This document shows positions 12,475 to 24,830 of a stretch of 64,000 nucleotides of DNA, in pieces. The notes beneath the pieces were generated by a model. The model saw nothing but the letters and a program-made list of their open reading frames with translations, had not been told where the DNA came from and ran no database searches. Position 1 is the first letter of the stretch. Each line of letters begins with the position of its first letter. Source of the DNA: Calendula officinalis (taxonomy: Eukaryota; Streptophyta; Magnoliopsida; Asterales; Asteraceae). The position numbers were made by a program, and so were the translations under genes. The stretch is from NCBI GenBank assembly GCA_963853835.1, contig OY970834.1, positions 23,070,365 through 23,134,364 of the forward strand, written 5' to 3'.

Positions 12475-12884
12475 AGGTTTTTATGAAGGCTATGAATAAT
12501 GTTTTTTATGAAGGCAAATTCCTACAACTAGGCAAAAATGAGAAGTACAAAGATTTCCTGGTTTTTAATGTTTGAATATTGTTCAACGATAAGACATCCA
12601 CACATAATTTATATGTTAATTATATCCGATCATTCTCAAGAAAATTCAAGAAATGTGACAACACAAACCTATTTAATTACGTGTACGTAGTAGAAATTAA
12701 TATATGGACCGTGTATCCAAATGTATATAAGCTCGTAAAGGAGAATTACGAAAGTACATAAATGTGATTTATGCGCACAATGAAACAAATACCAAGAAAA
12801 ATGACATTTAATGATAGAAGTCAGTGACAAAACGAAAAGTGTCAAAATTATATTTAAGTTTTAGTAAACCTTTTGTAAAATCTG

Positions 12885-13660
12885 ACACTTTTGAAATGAG
12901 CCACTTAGGATTGCTTTATTACTACCTTGGAGTCGAAATATCTCAAACGAAGTGGTGAATATCTTTGCGACAAACAACTTATGCAAAGAAGATTCTAGAA
13001 TAATTTGGGTTGCTAGACTACAACCCGACAACATCACCAATGGAGCTTAAGTTGGAGGTACTTGGCTCAGACTTGACCGGACTTATCCTTTTCGGTTGGA
13101 GTTGCAACCATTTCATGGAGAAACCAACCACATTAATTTCTATATCTTGCAATATGTGTACGGAACCATTGACTACGGACTCAACTATGAAAAAGATTGA
13201 GATATTGAAGACTTGGTTGGTTTTATCGATGGTGGGGTGACACCATTGATAAGAGCACACGTGAGATGATCTTCTGCCTCAAAATGAATGCAGTCACTTA
13301 ATCTCAAAAGCAGAAAACCGTCAGTTTGTCTACATTTGTTCATGGCAACAACAACCACGGCATGCCACGCCATTTAGCTTGCGCATCTCGTAAAGGAGTT
13401 CACGGGACATCATATCATGCATGCCTATCACATTGTATGTCAATAACAAGTCAGCAATCGCCTTGATGAATAATCACGTGTTTCATGGTCGAAGCAAACA
13501 CATTGACATTCATTTTCACTTCATACGAGAATGCGTTGAACGTGGACAAATTATAGTGGAATATGTCAACTCGAAGGATCACCGAGTAGATATCTTCGCC
13601 AAGGCAAGGCTTTAGAACGCGTGAAGCACGGTGAATTGCGAAACATGATCGAAGTTAAAG
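12885..13660 (+). pseudogene. Decayed copia RT/RNase H fragment
   Basis: Translating the plus strand in shifting frames gives copia-type pol: HLGLLYYYLGVEISQT near 12,900, a degenerate AKKILE/LLDYNPT stretch near 12,985-13,030, SQKQKTVSLST near 13,300 and an intact RNase H end (LYVNNKSAIALMNN, GRSKHIDIHFHFIRECVERG) at 13,421-13,615. Several stops and shifts separate the pieces. No gag, integrase or flanking LTR pair is recognisable, so this is a truncated relic from a copia lineage different from the element at 1-7,466. Confidence 0.85.
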
Positions 13661-14352
13661 GGGACAATGTGAGTTTTCTAAGTCAAACTTGCGGAGTCGA
13701 TCTTTGTTCACAAATTGCAGCTTCAAATATTCACACCACCTAACCAGTTATAGTTTATTTATGACATATTAATACCCAAACTTGTACGACTAATCTATCT
13801 AACAATAAAATTTGAGTTTCAATATTGATGTTGCAATTATTACCATACATTAAATATCAATAAAAATTGAATATCAATGTCAATCAAATATAATCCAGTT
13901 CCATTCATGAGTTACAAATTTACACGCAAATGAAACGAAAAGATCAATATAATTAACATTTATTTCGCCAACTCTTTATTTGCCCAACCATTTGTTGCAT
14001 TTATCGGCCAGACCTTTGTTGCATTTAAGAATTATTGCAGCTTCCAAACGAAACTTAGCCTATTACAATTCAAGCGGTTACGCTTAACCCCACGAACCCT
14101 TTCAGAAACTTAACCTATTAATGCTTGGCCACCATGGACATCTATAAATACAACTTTCAGGTTCAATTATTAAGGAACCATATGAAGGTGTCTACTTCAT
14201 TTTCTTCACCAATTGGTAGTTGGTACTCTGCAATCTAGCTAAGGTTAGTTTTCATTTAATATATGATTTATGATTTATAATTTCTAATTTTAGGTGTGGG
14301 GATGTGTGTTTATTTGAAACAATATGAAGATGTTTGCTTATTTGCATCCATC
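13661..14352 (+). other. Spacer with promoter-like sequence
   Basis: Contains a good plus-strand TATA box (TATAAATA, about 14,143-14,150) followed by about 100 bp of exon-like sequence ending CTAGCTAAG|GTTAG, a possible splice donor. It may be the remains of the LTR of the adjacent copia relic or the 5' end of a small transcript. No protein is recognised. Confidence 0.3.
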
Positions 14353-15449
14353 CAGGGCCGGTCCAATGTGTTTGTATGCCCCGGGCGAAGTGGGATAGCA
14401 ATGCCCCCAAGCATGAATTTAATTATGCACAAAATAGATATGTAACATAGATGTATAAACAAAAAAGTTACAAATTACCAAAACGATGCCTAGGTGCATT
14501 TTTTTATGCAAATTCATCAATAATTTTATTATAATCAATATCTACTAGAAATCGATTTTTAATGCTCAAAATTGCTAAAGTGTTCAATCTCTCAAAATTG
14601 TTAAACTTATGGTTCCATGTTCCAATTTATCATTGCCCAAAACTCTGCTGCAGCTAAAAACAGGGGCTGTCCTTTTTATGTAATTGCATTTTCAAGTTAG
14701 TGACTCCTATAATGACAATTAAGTATCAAGTAGTTAACTTATTTTGATTAAAAAGTTTAAATTAATGAAAAAATATTGTAAAATCATAACAATTCACATG
14801 CAATATAGAAACTTAATAAAATTTCTAACATTATTTTCATTTTATTTCTATGAATCATAGTAATATGTTTTGTTAATATGTACTCTAGCCTTCCGTAGGC
14901 AATCAACATATATTATGAAATCGTTAGTAGGTTGCACCAACCCACCATTTACTATTTTAAACTTCAAGTTTTCCAATTTACAGTAAACTCAATAACGTTT
15001 TAGTTCATGTGACATTAGAAATGAAAAATCAAAGGTGTAGAAGCCTTTAATATTGAGTAAGCATAAAATCAAACAACTTTCTAATGTCTAAAATAAGCAT
15101 AGCGCTAATCAATTTTATGAACCCAAGGAATTTAAAATTATCTAAAATATGCTCGAACTTATCTGAAGAAATTCTGACCGACTGAAATGATGATGTAGTT
15201 GGGACGGATGGAGTGTGCTGCCGGTTGTCCTCTTTTTCAGCTTCTCGCAAAGCATAATACAATGGGGAAATATGCATAAGTCAAGGGAATTTCAATCGAC
15301 AGCTTCTAGAAATCTGCCCTCCTTAATTTTTAATTAATTTTATATACATGGGTCTAGGTATATAGACATTGGGCTGAAAATATGATGCCCCAATACCACT
15401 TGCTGCCCTGGGCCTGTGCACGGGCTACACAGTGCTTGGGCCGGCCCTG
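14353..15449. mobile_element. Non-autonomous hAT element
   Basis: Starts CAGGGCCGGTCC and ends GGGCCGGCCCTG (terminal inverted repeats) and is flanked by the 8-bp direct repeat CATCCATC (14,345-14,352 and 15,450-15,457). An 8-bp duplication with CAGGG... ends is diagnostic for hAT. At 1,097 bp, with no transposase domain recognised, it must be mobilised in trans. The 76-codon minus-strand frame at 15,047-15,277 may be a leftover of a coding region but I do not recognise it. Confidence 0.88.
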
Positions 15450-15457
15450 CATCCATC

Positions 15458-16490
15458 GATTGTGACATCTCTTTCTTTACAAACAAAGGTTTGTTTTCAT
15501 ATAACTTAGGACTTCCAATGTCAAATTTTAGTTGTGATTTATTTTTTCCAATTTAAGGTGTATTTGTTTGGATTACCATTAACGTTATATTCTACGTTGA
15601 TCCTTGATATTTCATTTAGCATTATGATGTTTTATAAATAATTTGTTACAGGTTGCCATGAATCCAACAAACATTATTTTCGGTATGCATCTATCCCTCT
15701 CACTTGAATGTCTTTAAATTGTTAGTAGTGTAAACCGGTACTATTTTTGTGGACATTTCGTGAATTTAATGTGTTCGCGATTGTGATTTATTTTGCAGTA
15801 TTATATCGGCCAAATAAGTTTTCTTAGAAAAATCGATATTTTTCTGTGAAATTTGTGCAATATTTATAGTAATTCTGCTATCCAAGTCGGTAAATTGATG
15901 TTTAGAATTAGAATCGAATCCGGTTGGGACGAATTTTGAATTGTGAAATTTTGGTTTTGAAATATACACAATAATAACATGATGTGAAACATAGTGTTGT
16001 AATATATGAAATTTTGGTTTCGAAATATACACAATTATAACATTGCTAAATCCTCTTGCACTTGCTAAAGACATAACAAATGTTTATGAATGGAAGCTGA
16101 AAGAGATTAAAAATGGTGATTAATATTTTGGATTGCTGATAAGTATTAAGCCAACGGAACAAATTATCTAATTGGTAGCATTTTTATACCTATTGATCAA
16201 ACATTTCTATACCTATTGTGCCTAATGCATTATTCTCTTGACGTTACGACGCAACTTGGCATATCGAGTTTTTCGTGTTTACCAGGGAACAAGTCTCGTT
16301 TTTTTAACGACACTACTTTTACTTGTCCACGAGTGTAATAGGAAAGTAAATGACATTGAGTACGTACGTAGCTAATAGAACTACCCTTAATAAGCAATCA
16401 ATTACTTATTCCAATATATAAACCTCATTACAGATAAATAACATGACTGGGATGTCAACGTGTAAGGTTCAAACTCAATAATGAGATAGA
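15458..16490. other. Spacer downstream of SPX-MFS gene; possible tiny spliced ORF
   Basis: A 17-residue frame can be formed by an exon at 15,658-15,682 (preceded by TTACAG, followed by GTATGC) joined to 15,799-15,827 (preceded by TTTTGCAG). This could be the end of a transcript beginning at the TATA box near 14,143 but the support is only splice-like signals. The rest is AT-rich with a short internal duplication (GAAATTTTGGTTTyGAAATA) around 15,945-16,035. Confidence 0.2.
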
Positions 16491-19400
16491 TCAGTATTGA
16501 GAATTGTAGGTCAAACACGTGCAAACAATGGACAAAATGCAGATCACAAGTGACGGTAGTAAAGTAACATTCAAGAGTCTACTCCGGCCCGCATACCCTC
16601 CCAACGTTATGGTAGCATCCGCAATCACTCGAGCAATTGTTCCAGCTTCCGTTGACAACAATCCACCATTAAAGGTCCCACGTGATAGCCTTGATGACAT
16701 CACACGTGAGAGAAGTGATAGGTTCACACCTGAATCCAAATATCAAGAAGCAATAGCAAATTAAACAATGTCACTTTTAAATTAAGCAAAAATGCATTTT
16801 AAACTTTGCTTACTAGATCATCTACTACCCAGAATTGTTAAAGGTGTATCATAATACCCCGAACTTGACAAAATGTTCAGTTTAGAATCATGACTAACTA
16901 ATTTGGTCTTGTTTTATCACACAATTTGTTTTTAATATCAATATATTGAGTTGAACTTATATTTTTTACTTCGTCAAAAGCTCTAATGGAAGTAAGTCAA
17001 GTAAGAAAATACAATCAAATTAACTAAATTGACAATTTTATCAAGTTCAAGGTACCATGCAACACCTTTAATAAATCAGAGTAGCAAATGACTTAATCAG
17101 CTAGTATTAAAATGTATTTTGACGTTCCATAAAAAAATGAATGTAAGTTTAAAAGGATGTACCTTCTAGAACTTCAGCAGAAACAAACATTACAAGTCCC
17201 GATACGACATATTGAGTCACCGTATAAGGACTTATTATGTGAAAGCTAGCAAGAATCCCCAAACAAACCATGATTTCGGATGCTAGTAAAATTTGTCTGA
17301 AACACAACCAAATTGTAAACAAAAATCAATCAATTAATCAAAGAAAAACATAACGAAAAAGGTACCTGTCTTCAAACAAGTTACTGATGTTGCTTCCAAC
17401 AATGATATTTACAGGAAGAACGGTTAGTCCGAGACACACAAGAAATATTGAAACTTTACTGGTGGTCCAGTTGAAGTAATATGAAGTGATAACACTAGAT
17501 TCCGCCAACAATATCTCCATTGCATATTTTAGCATGAAATATATCAACAACTGAACCTTTTTACAACATATATTCATGGATAATCAATTATTCAAAAAAA
17601 TTAACGATCATCATATGAAATTGCAAGTAAACCTAAGGTTGTTCTTGTGACCGCACATGGCACACAAAATTTAGGAGTCTATTTTCAAAAAATTAGCTCA
17701 TGCATACATATGTGTAAACACATTTTAGTCAATGTAAGTCAAACCATATATTGAAATAGGCGGACTACATGGTCCAATCCAGATAATTAACTTGGGGATT
17801 GAGGCGACACTTTTAATTTGGCGGAAATTTTTTAGTTATTTGAATTCATGGGGGACATTTTTTCAGATTTTTACCCGGGACCCAAAAATTGATTGGACCG
17901 GCTTTAAATAAACCAAAATTAAAAATTAAAAGGAAACCTTAACGGAAGGTGTAAGTAATTTATATGCAGCTCCAATTGAACTAACGGGTGCACGTGAGTC
18001 TTCTGACGCTTCTTCACTCGCATCATCTTCTTGTTCGTCATCTTCACGTGCCTCTGAACTTGTTAGCAGCGGTTGTCTTACACCTTTTTCAAGACCCTCA
18101 CTTTCTGCTTCACCTGCCCCTCAAGGTTTTTAAGTCAGTTAAAAGTTAAAAATAATCAGAGTAAATTAGATAAATGGTCTTTTAAGTTTGTATCATATTT
18201 GATCATTTAGTTTCATAAATTATACCAGTAGTTCTTATTTCTGAAACTATTGACACGTTTGGTCTTTTACGAAAACAAAAGTTTATTTTTCGCGTTAAGT
18301 ATGGTCACGTGTTATACACGAGGGGTAAATCTATTAGTGTAATTTATGAAATTTAAAGGACCAATTATGTAATATTGTAAGGACTATGTAATTTAACCTT
18401 TAAAATAATAATATGGAATTCAGGTAACATACTTGGTGGGACATGATCCGGTTTACACAAATGATCAGGTTCTCTAAACGAAATCGATAACCAAATCAAA
18501 TAAATCAGCCATCCAACGGCCATAACCCAACCAGGAAGCGTGTTTTGATTAATAGTAACGAAATAGTTTTTGGGTTTAATTTGTAATAAACCGGCAAGTG
18601 CGGGCCCACAAGCCATTCCAAGAGCACTTGCACTAACAAAACCGGCTGAAGCCTGCATTCGGATCTTTAGAGGCACGCAATCACTTATATATCTCCGGTT
18701 CACTGCTCGAGAAGACCCCAATCTGCAAAAAAAAAAAATAGACTTTTTTTTTAGTAAATTACAGAAGAATTTGTCCCTGCGGTTTAGTAATTCTCCAATT
18801 TTGTCTCTAAATTGTTTTTTTTTTGTGATTTTTGTCCCTTAAATTTAATCTTTTTTGTCAATTTTGACCAAAAATTACCAAAATACCTTACAAAAAAATT
18901 CTGAACTTTTTAACAAATAAAATAAAATAAGAGTATTTTGGTCCTTTTAGATCAAAATAAACAAAAAAGATGAAATTTGAAGACCATAGGGACAAAAATC
19001 ACGGAAAAAAAGTTTATGGCAAAATCAGAGAATTCGTAAAACCACGAGAACAATTTTTTGTAATTTACTCAAAATTTTTTAACCATGTTGCATTCTTGAA
19101 AGTTCACTTTGACCTCAAAAAGTCAACTCACCCACAAAAAAGTCGACTGAGTAAAAGCACTTCTAGCGAGTTGAAATCATAAGCCAACGCATACAACACA
19201 TTTCCCACAAACAGAACAATACTGCTAAAAACCAACGGTTGAAAATACGATTTATTAGACCAAGCACTAAAATAAACCGAAGAAAATAGTTGAGCAACCG
19301 CCATTGCACCAATCACAATCCCACAAACAGTTGGTGCAGCTCCCAAACTCGTGGAATAAGCGTCGGCTGTCGGAACAATTATATACGTGTTCACCATATA

Positions 19401-21969
19401 AAGAAACGTGTTCGCCAAGTTTAATAAAAGTGACATAAAATGATATCTTTCATCATCGACTTGTTCTTCATTAGGTGTTGGTAATTCTTCGTGTACTATA
19501 AGAGCGTGCTGCCCTAAAAATGTTAGGAAATTTGTCGAGTATGATAATTTGTCTACTGCTGCTCGTATGGCATCGATTACCGGATCCTGCAAAAAACGGG
19601 TCGGGTTAGTTTTGTCTCATACGGGTCGGGTTAAGAAAGGGGAAAACCTGAAGAGGGCGGGCAGGTTGATCGTAAATCGATAAGTGACTTCCTTGACGAT
19701 CCTCAAGATCTGCTAAATTTCGAGATATCGCTCCCACAACCGCCCCTAAACCCTGTAAATTTCATTTAATTTTAGTGTTAATACTTAATATCATAAGCAA
19801 AGTTTCAAAAGTATTTTTTTTAGGTTACTTAAATTATACTCTCTCTATAATAATAATTAAATTTTAAAAGTGTTTTAATAATGTATAATTTATCTTCTAC
19901 ACAGATCATTTTATATATAAATTTAAGTGTTTCAATTATGAGGTTTCTATATATAAATTTAAATATAGTGACTTGGTAACCTGTTATATAAGGTAAATTT
20001 CACATGATTGAAACATTTTTTAATTTAGTTATTATTGTAGAGTGAAAGTTAAATTTGAGTGACCTAGATAGAATATATTATATAAAATTAACTCTTAATT
20101 TTGTTACTAATAATATGAACTTTTAAAATGATATAATAATTGAAATGTGGGAAATTACCACGTGCTTGAAGACTTGCTGAAGCTGAGAATAAGGATGATT
20201 TGCGCGAGTTTTAACATAATAATCAGTAAATCTGTAGCCTAAACGTTTATCGAACTTTTTAAGAATCTTACGAAGTCCAATTGCATTGATCTCAACAAAA
20301 TACAAAAGTTTTAATAAATCTCTTCCAATATCTCTATACGATTCTCGCAAGGAAGCTATTTTTGGGAAATCGGGCTCGTTTTGAAGCATTTCTTGTTGTT
20401 CTCCGAGCTCGGCTATCCTGCTACTGAGAATTCCTTGTTGCTCCAACAAAAACAGAACTATTTTTTCAATCTGCATTTGTTAGAAAAATCAGTAATAAAC
20501 TAATAAAAACAACATTAAAGAGAATTGGTTATGTGGTGACCTGGCAATCGAGCATTCTTGAGAAATCTTTGAGAACGTATCTGCGTTCATAATCTCCGGA
20601 TTCGACTTGGTGAGCATATTGTTTAACTTTTTTCTTCATGAGCTTATAATTGATGTAATATCTGATAAATAATCATATATGGTGAATTCAGAATTCATGC
20701 AAGAAAATTGTTGGGATCAAGAGTACAAGTATCAATTACTACTAATTAACAATTACTACTGAAGTATTAGTTACTACTAATGTAAGGTTAATACTGGTGG
20801 TAGTTTATACTTACTACTGGCCAGGGCGTATCCACATACAATTAAGTGGGGTCCATGGCCACCCCTTGGTCGGCCACCCTCATGTGGAAAAAAAATTAGT
20901 GGAAAATTTTATATAATTCCCGCTTAAAATTCTGAAAAAACCCCGGTTGATTTTAGTCCTACATTTGCCACTACTACTGGCCTTCACAATTAATACTGCT
21001 CAACTCAACATTATTGCTCTCAAGATCACTATTGGTTACATGATTATTAGTGCTCAAAGATAAACTTATTAATAATGGAGATGAATGATACTACTGGTGA
21101 AGTATGTATGGTAGTTATCTAGTACGTGATCGTATGAGTTTGTTTAGATTGGAAGTTATTCTATTTTAATGAATTGTAATCTTCTCCTAGAATAATTATG
21201 TTATTATTTTAACTTCAAGTACTATTATAAATAGTTCATTATGAACATTGTAAACATATGTGTTTATGATTCAAATAATAAACACATATTCTTATTAGGG
21301 TGATTCCCAAATTTGTACCAAATGAAACAAAATTTCCCCAAGAATGGATTTAAGTTTCAATTCTTCTCAAAATAGACCGTGCGACTACCCCCGCGAGCGT
21401 GCGACCGTGCAACTCCACTAGAACGCCGCCATGTGTCCGGGTTATTGCTGCTCAACCTTGTTACTACTGCTCGTTAGTACTGTTCAACCTTGTTAATACT
21501 ATATCTAATCCTTATTACTACTACTCGTTAATACTGCTCAACCTAGTTACTACTGCTCGTTAGTACTGCTCGATCACCACTTAGTGCTGCTCCGTTAGTG
21601 CTGCTCCCAGTTAGTACTGCTCCAAGTCTTCCAGTCGCACGGAGTATTTTGGAAATATTGAAGTCTATCAATTTTAATTGGAAGTCTCTCACTTTTTTGA
21701 TCTAAATTGGTAAATAAATCTTCTTATTATGTGTTCAAATGAAGTTTTTTTATTGAATATTGTATTCTTAATATTCTTACTATTATTCAAATCTTCATTA
21801 CAAATAATTTTTAACTACGATAGTGATAATCTATTGTGGTTAGATATCTTGTTATTAACTTATATTGCCTAAGTTAATCGATCCTAACAAAAATGAAAAG
21901 AAAAGGTCAAAATTACCCTTGCCATTCTTCAATTTGTCTGTCCTTCAACTTTTTCCCAAAAGCAACCAT
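16491..21969 (-). CDS. PHT5-like: SPX-MFS vacuolar phosphate transporter (PHT5/VPT type)
   Basis: Ten exons, 691 residues: 21,969-21,917, 20,661-20,541, 20,470-20,159, 19,752-19,648, 19,586-19,132, 18,722-18,433, 18,113-17,938, 17,556-17,366, 17,296-17,163, 16,729-16,491. All junctions are GT-AG and phases add up. Residues 1-162 form the SPX domain, including the N-terminal helix (MVAFGKKLKDRQIEEWQGYY) and two lysine-rich patches (KLMKKKVK near 24; KILKKFDKRLGYRF near 126) that bind inositol pyrophosphates in this family. From about residue 240 multiple membrane helices form an MFS transporter (SLLLNLANTFLYMVNTYII, GSNISNLFEDR, RVIADATITLGGY). An acidic loop rich in Glu/Asp/Ser is encoded by exon 7. 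Known role: loading phosphate into the vacuole, sensed through SPX. No lesion is visible despite a solo LTR and several MITEs in introns. A 5'-UTR intron is possible because ATG is preceded by TATGCAG|TGAGAG. Confidence 0.95.
18159..18397. mobile_element. Mutator-like MITE in intron 6 of the SPX-MFS gene
   Basis: Begins GAGTAAATTAGATAAATGGTC and ends ...GGACTATGTAATTTAACC, imperfect inverted repeats of the GAGTAAATTA family seen also at 18,752, 29,238 and 54,458. No clean target duplication. Confidence 0.6.
18752..19070. mobile_element. Foldback Mutator-like MITE in intron 5 of the SPX-MFS gene
   Basis: Left end AGTAAATTACAGAAGAATTT and right end (reverse complement) GAGTAAATTACAAAAAATTG continue as inverted repeats of about 45 bp through TTTACGAATTCTC/TTTAGTAATTCTC. 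Poly-T / poly-A flanks blur any target duplication. Confidence 0.68.
20709..21889 (+). mobile_element. Solo LTR in intron 1 of the SPX-MFS gene
   Basis: A 1,181-bp sequence starting TGTTGGGATC and ending GATCCTAACA, flanked by the 5-bp direct repeat AAAAT (20,704-20,708 and 21,890-21,894). TG...CA ends plus a 5-bp duplication and no internal region identify a solo LTR left by unequal recombination. A TATA box (TATAAATA, 21,226-21,233) points in the plus direction, antisense to the host gene. The LTR also holds many degenerate TTAsTACTGCTC repeats (about 20,730-20,820 and 21,440-21,625) and a 170-bp insert (20,820-20,985) bounded by TACTACTGG repeats. Confidence 0.85.
21440..21625 (+). repeat. 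Degenerate TACTGCTC repeat tract
   Basis: About ten loosely spaced copies of a GTTAGTACTGCTC-like unit, mixed with CAACCTTGTTA. It is part of the solo LTR; function unknown. Confidence 0.65.
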
Positions 21970-22972
21970 CTCTCACTGCATATATAAAATTTACACGACA
22001 TCATGTCAAGAAAGCAACCAACTTTTTGTAAATTCATGACTCAATCAAAGAAACACACTTGTAGAAGCTAATATAACGACATTAAAATGTTAATTACATT
22101 TGTGGATGTTAATGCAAGCCAGAATCTACTGCATAATAGTTCCTGATTATTTATTTAAGAGAAATAATATTCCTTGCTACATTTTCTTCTTATTTGTATC
22201 ATCGTATGCCTATGCACTTCTGAAGTAAGTTGACATTGTAATCCACTAATTTTCTTTCCTCATACCATCCTTTGATTTTTACATTTGTCATGATCAAATG
22301 GATAGGCATATGAGTAGGAAGAAAAGATAACAAGGAATACTATTACACTTTATTTAAACAAACTTATTCGGATTTTGGTTGTCAACTAGCCTGTCTTTTT
22401 AGTAACAAGATTGTTTTTCTTATATATTATAGAAATTGATTAAAAAAATCATCTTACTTCACATTTTAATTGCTGATATCATCATTGTTGGGCATTCTTA
22501 AGGGGTGGTCATTAGTGTTGAAATTGAAATGCGACAATGCACATACCTAACTCCATTAACGAACACATTCCCATACTAAATAACCAATAATATATAAAAT
22601 AATAATAATAATAAATCAATATATTTTATATAAGAAATGGGAATTGAAACCTAACCTTCCTTTGCGTGAACATAAACAGAATACAAGAAATTGCGTTTAG
22701 ATCAGGGGATGTTTGTGAAACCGCATGAAAATTGGGTTTGTTTTGAAAGAAGGGATGGATGGCGTTGATTATGTGTGATTTCTTAACCTTCCTTCATCAA
22801 TAATCACCTTTCGATCTTTGCAATCTTTTTTGTAGAGACAAGATTATGTTGTTTTTTCCTTCTTTCACATTTCCTTATATTCTCATGCTACAATTTACAC
22901 AATTAAAGTTAGGAAGGCACATAAATTCACGTCCTAAAGAATGCAGAGTTGGATAATATGCTACAACAAATT
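21970..22972. other. Upstream region of the SPX-MFS gene
   Basis: Probably promoter and 5' UTR. A possible untranslated exon ends at about 22,656 on the minus strand (CAAAGGAAG|GTTAGG). No ORF is supported. Confidence 0.35.
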
Positions 22973-23495
22973 CCCTCCGTCTCATAAAAAAATTTACATT
23001 TTATTTGGGAACAATCTTTTAGGAGATAATTAGTGGTAGGGTCCTTTGTAATAATTTTGATTAAAATATATATAGTTAGATTGGAGAGAGAAAATGTTTC
23101 ATTGGTGGAATGATTGATAATAATATTATTTTATTAGGTGGGCCCCCCAAATTTGAGAAATGTAAACTTTTTTGTGTGATAAAATTTTAAGGAGAAATGT
23201 AAACTTTTTTGTTCTCCGTCCCACAAAGAAGTTTACATTTCTTTTGGGCACAAGATTTTATGTGATAATTAGTGGTGGGGTCAATAGTAATATTTTTTTA
23301 TTAAAATATAAGGTTGGATTGGAGAGAGAAAGTGTTTTATTGATGGAATGATTGGTAATATTATTTTATTAGGTGGTCCCCCAAATTTGAGAAATGTAAA
23401 CTTTTTTGTGGGACAAAATTTTAAGGAAAAATGTAAAGTTTTTTATGGACAAAATTTTAAGGAAAAATGTAAACTTTTTTGTGGGACGGAGGGAG
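22973..23495. mobile_element. Stowaway-like MITE pair
   Basis: Ends resemble TCCCTCCGTCTCATAAAAAA at the left and TTTTTTGTGGGACGGAGGGA at the right, the classic CTCCCTCCGTCCC terminal repeat. Near 23,215 an internal CTCCGTCCCACAAAGAAG restarts the element, so two related copies are joined or nested. Both contain GTGGTGGGGTC and GATTGGAGAGAGAAA. Confidence 0.75.
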
Positions 23496-23663
23496 TATTT
23501 ATTAAGTATTTACCTTATCTATTATCATTTAATATTATATTAAAATCATTCATTGTATGTTTACCATTTTAACAAGTATATCTTCACCAATAATATAGTA
23601 TACGTATTAAATAAAAAAATTATAATAATTTGTTAGGTAAATACAGTGTAAGTACATATTGAA

Positions 23664-23979
23664 TACTTCATTGTTTCAATTTAAGTGACACAGATTGGAT
23701 TCTATGTATTTTGAGGCAAAAGATTATGATAAATGTTAAATTAGATTAAATTAGATGGTTAGTGAGTGATGGTTCACACATATTATGATTAAAGTGAGTT
23801 TAATGATGTTTAAAACTAAAAGTAAGGGTAAATGAGTCATTTAACTTTATTAAAGGAGATAATTAGTGGGTATGAGTCCCTATATTTTTTACTAAATAAG
23901 GAAAATTTCAAAATGTGTTACTTATTTTGAAACACCCTAAAATAGAAAATGTGTCACTTATTTTGAAACGGATGAAGTA
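23664..23979. mobile_element. Stowaway-like MITE, copy A
   Basis: About 315 bp, starting TACTTCATTGTTTCAATTTA and ending ATTTTGAAACGGATGAAGTA. Aligns throughout with 56,061-56,371 (shared GGCAAAAGATTATrATrA, GGTAAATGAGTCATTT, GTGTCACTTATTTTGAA). Terminal TA could be the target duplication. Confidence 0.7.
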
Positions 23980-24263
23980 TATGATATATATGAAAAATAA
24001 TAATACTTCGTATATTCATTTTAAGTAGGTACTGAAAACATCAAATGTTGGAAACTACAATGATTTACATCCAATTTCCATATTATGGAAATGTTCTACA
24101 ATTGTATTGTTAGTTCGTTACTTGTAGTAACTAACACATCTTTCTCAATGGTGAAAAAAAAAAAAAATCCTTTTTAACTAATTTTAATCATATCATTAAC
24201 TATATATACAATTACCATTCATAAAGGAGCTTATATATTTAATATTTGGAGTTCTAAATAAAT

Positions 24264-24353
24264 GAGTAGATGGTTAGATGGTTAAGGCGTGTGTCTCCAT
24301 AATCAGCACCCCAAGTTCGATTCCTACTGTATACACATGTTTTTTTTTTTTTT
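24264..24353 (+). mobile_element. tRNA-derived SINE-like sequence
   Basis: A tRNA-like head with an A-box-like TGGTTAGATGGTTAAGGC (24,271-24,288) and a B box AGTTCGATTCC (24,314-24,324), followed by a T run at about 24,340-24,353. It does not fold into a convincing complete tRNA (5' acceptor strand unmatched), so a SINE or tRNA relic fits better than a functional gene. Confidence 0.5.
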
Positions 24354-24724
24354 ATGTGTTCATAATATATTTTCACTTTCCTCCTTGAGTAATATAATTT
24401 CTTTTTAGAAACACTCCACTTTTATTATTTACAATGTCAACAATACTTTGTATATTTCATTCATTTTTGCTACTAAAAACTCTCTTTAAACTTTTATGAT
24501 CAATACTTTTAGCATTTAAACTTTTATAATTCATACTTTTAACCCCTAAGTTTTTATATTACCCAATAGTTTATTCATTTTAAAAGGATTTGAACTAGGT
24601 TTCATTTTATTTTCATTACAAATAAAGAATCTTAATTTGAACGTAAATGACACTATGAACAGTTTTTGCTAAAATTGGCCGAATTAATCAGGATATAATG
24701 CTTATATATGGAATGGTAAACAAG

Positions 24725-24830
24725 TTAGTAGGTTGCCTGCTTGGCGCATTGATAAGCTCCGCATAGTTAAAGCCTTTACAATTGATATATTCATGTAATC
24801 ATGTTCGAATCCTTTCATGTGCGTTTTTTT
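24725..24830 (+). mobile_element. Second tRNA-like / SINE-like sequence
   Basis: Has AGTAGGTTGCCTGCTTGGCGC followed 65 bp later by a B-box-like ATGTTCGAATCCT and a T run. Weaker than the copy at 24,264. Confidence 0.3.

Noticed and set aside
16519..16764. 81-codon plus-strand frame
   Set aside because: Antisense to the last exon of the SPX-MFS gene, which matches its family precisely.
24264..24353. Functional tRNA gene
   Set aside because: A and B boxes are present but the acceptor stem and cloverleaf do not close; followed by a T-run tail as in SINE relics.
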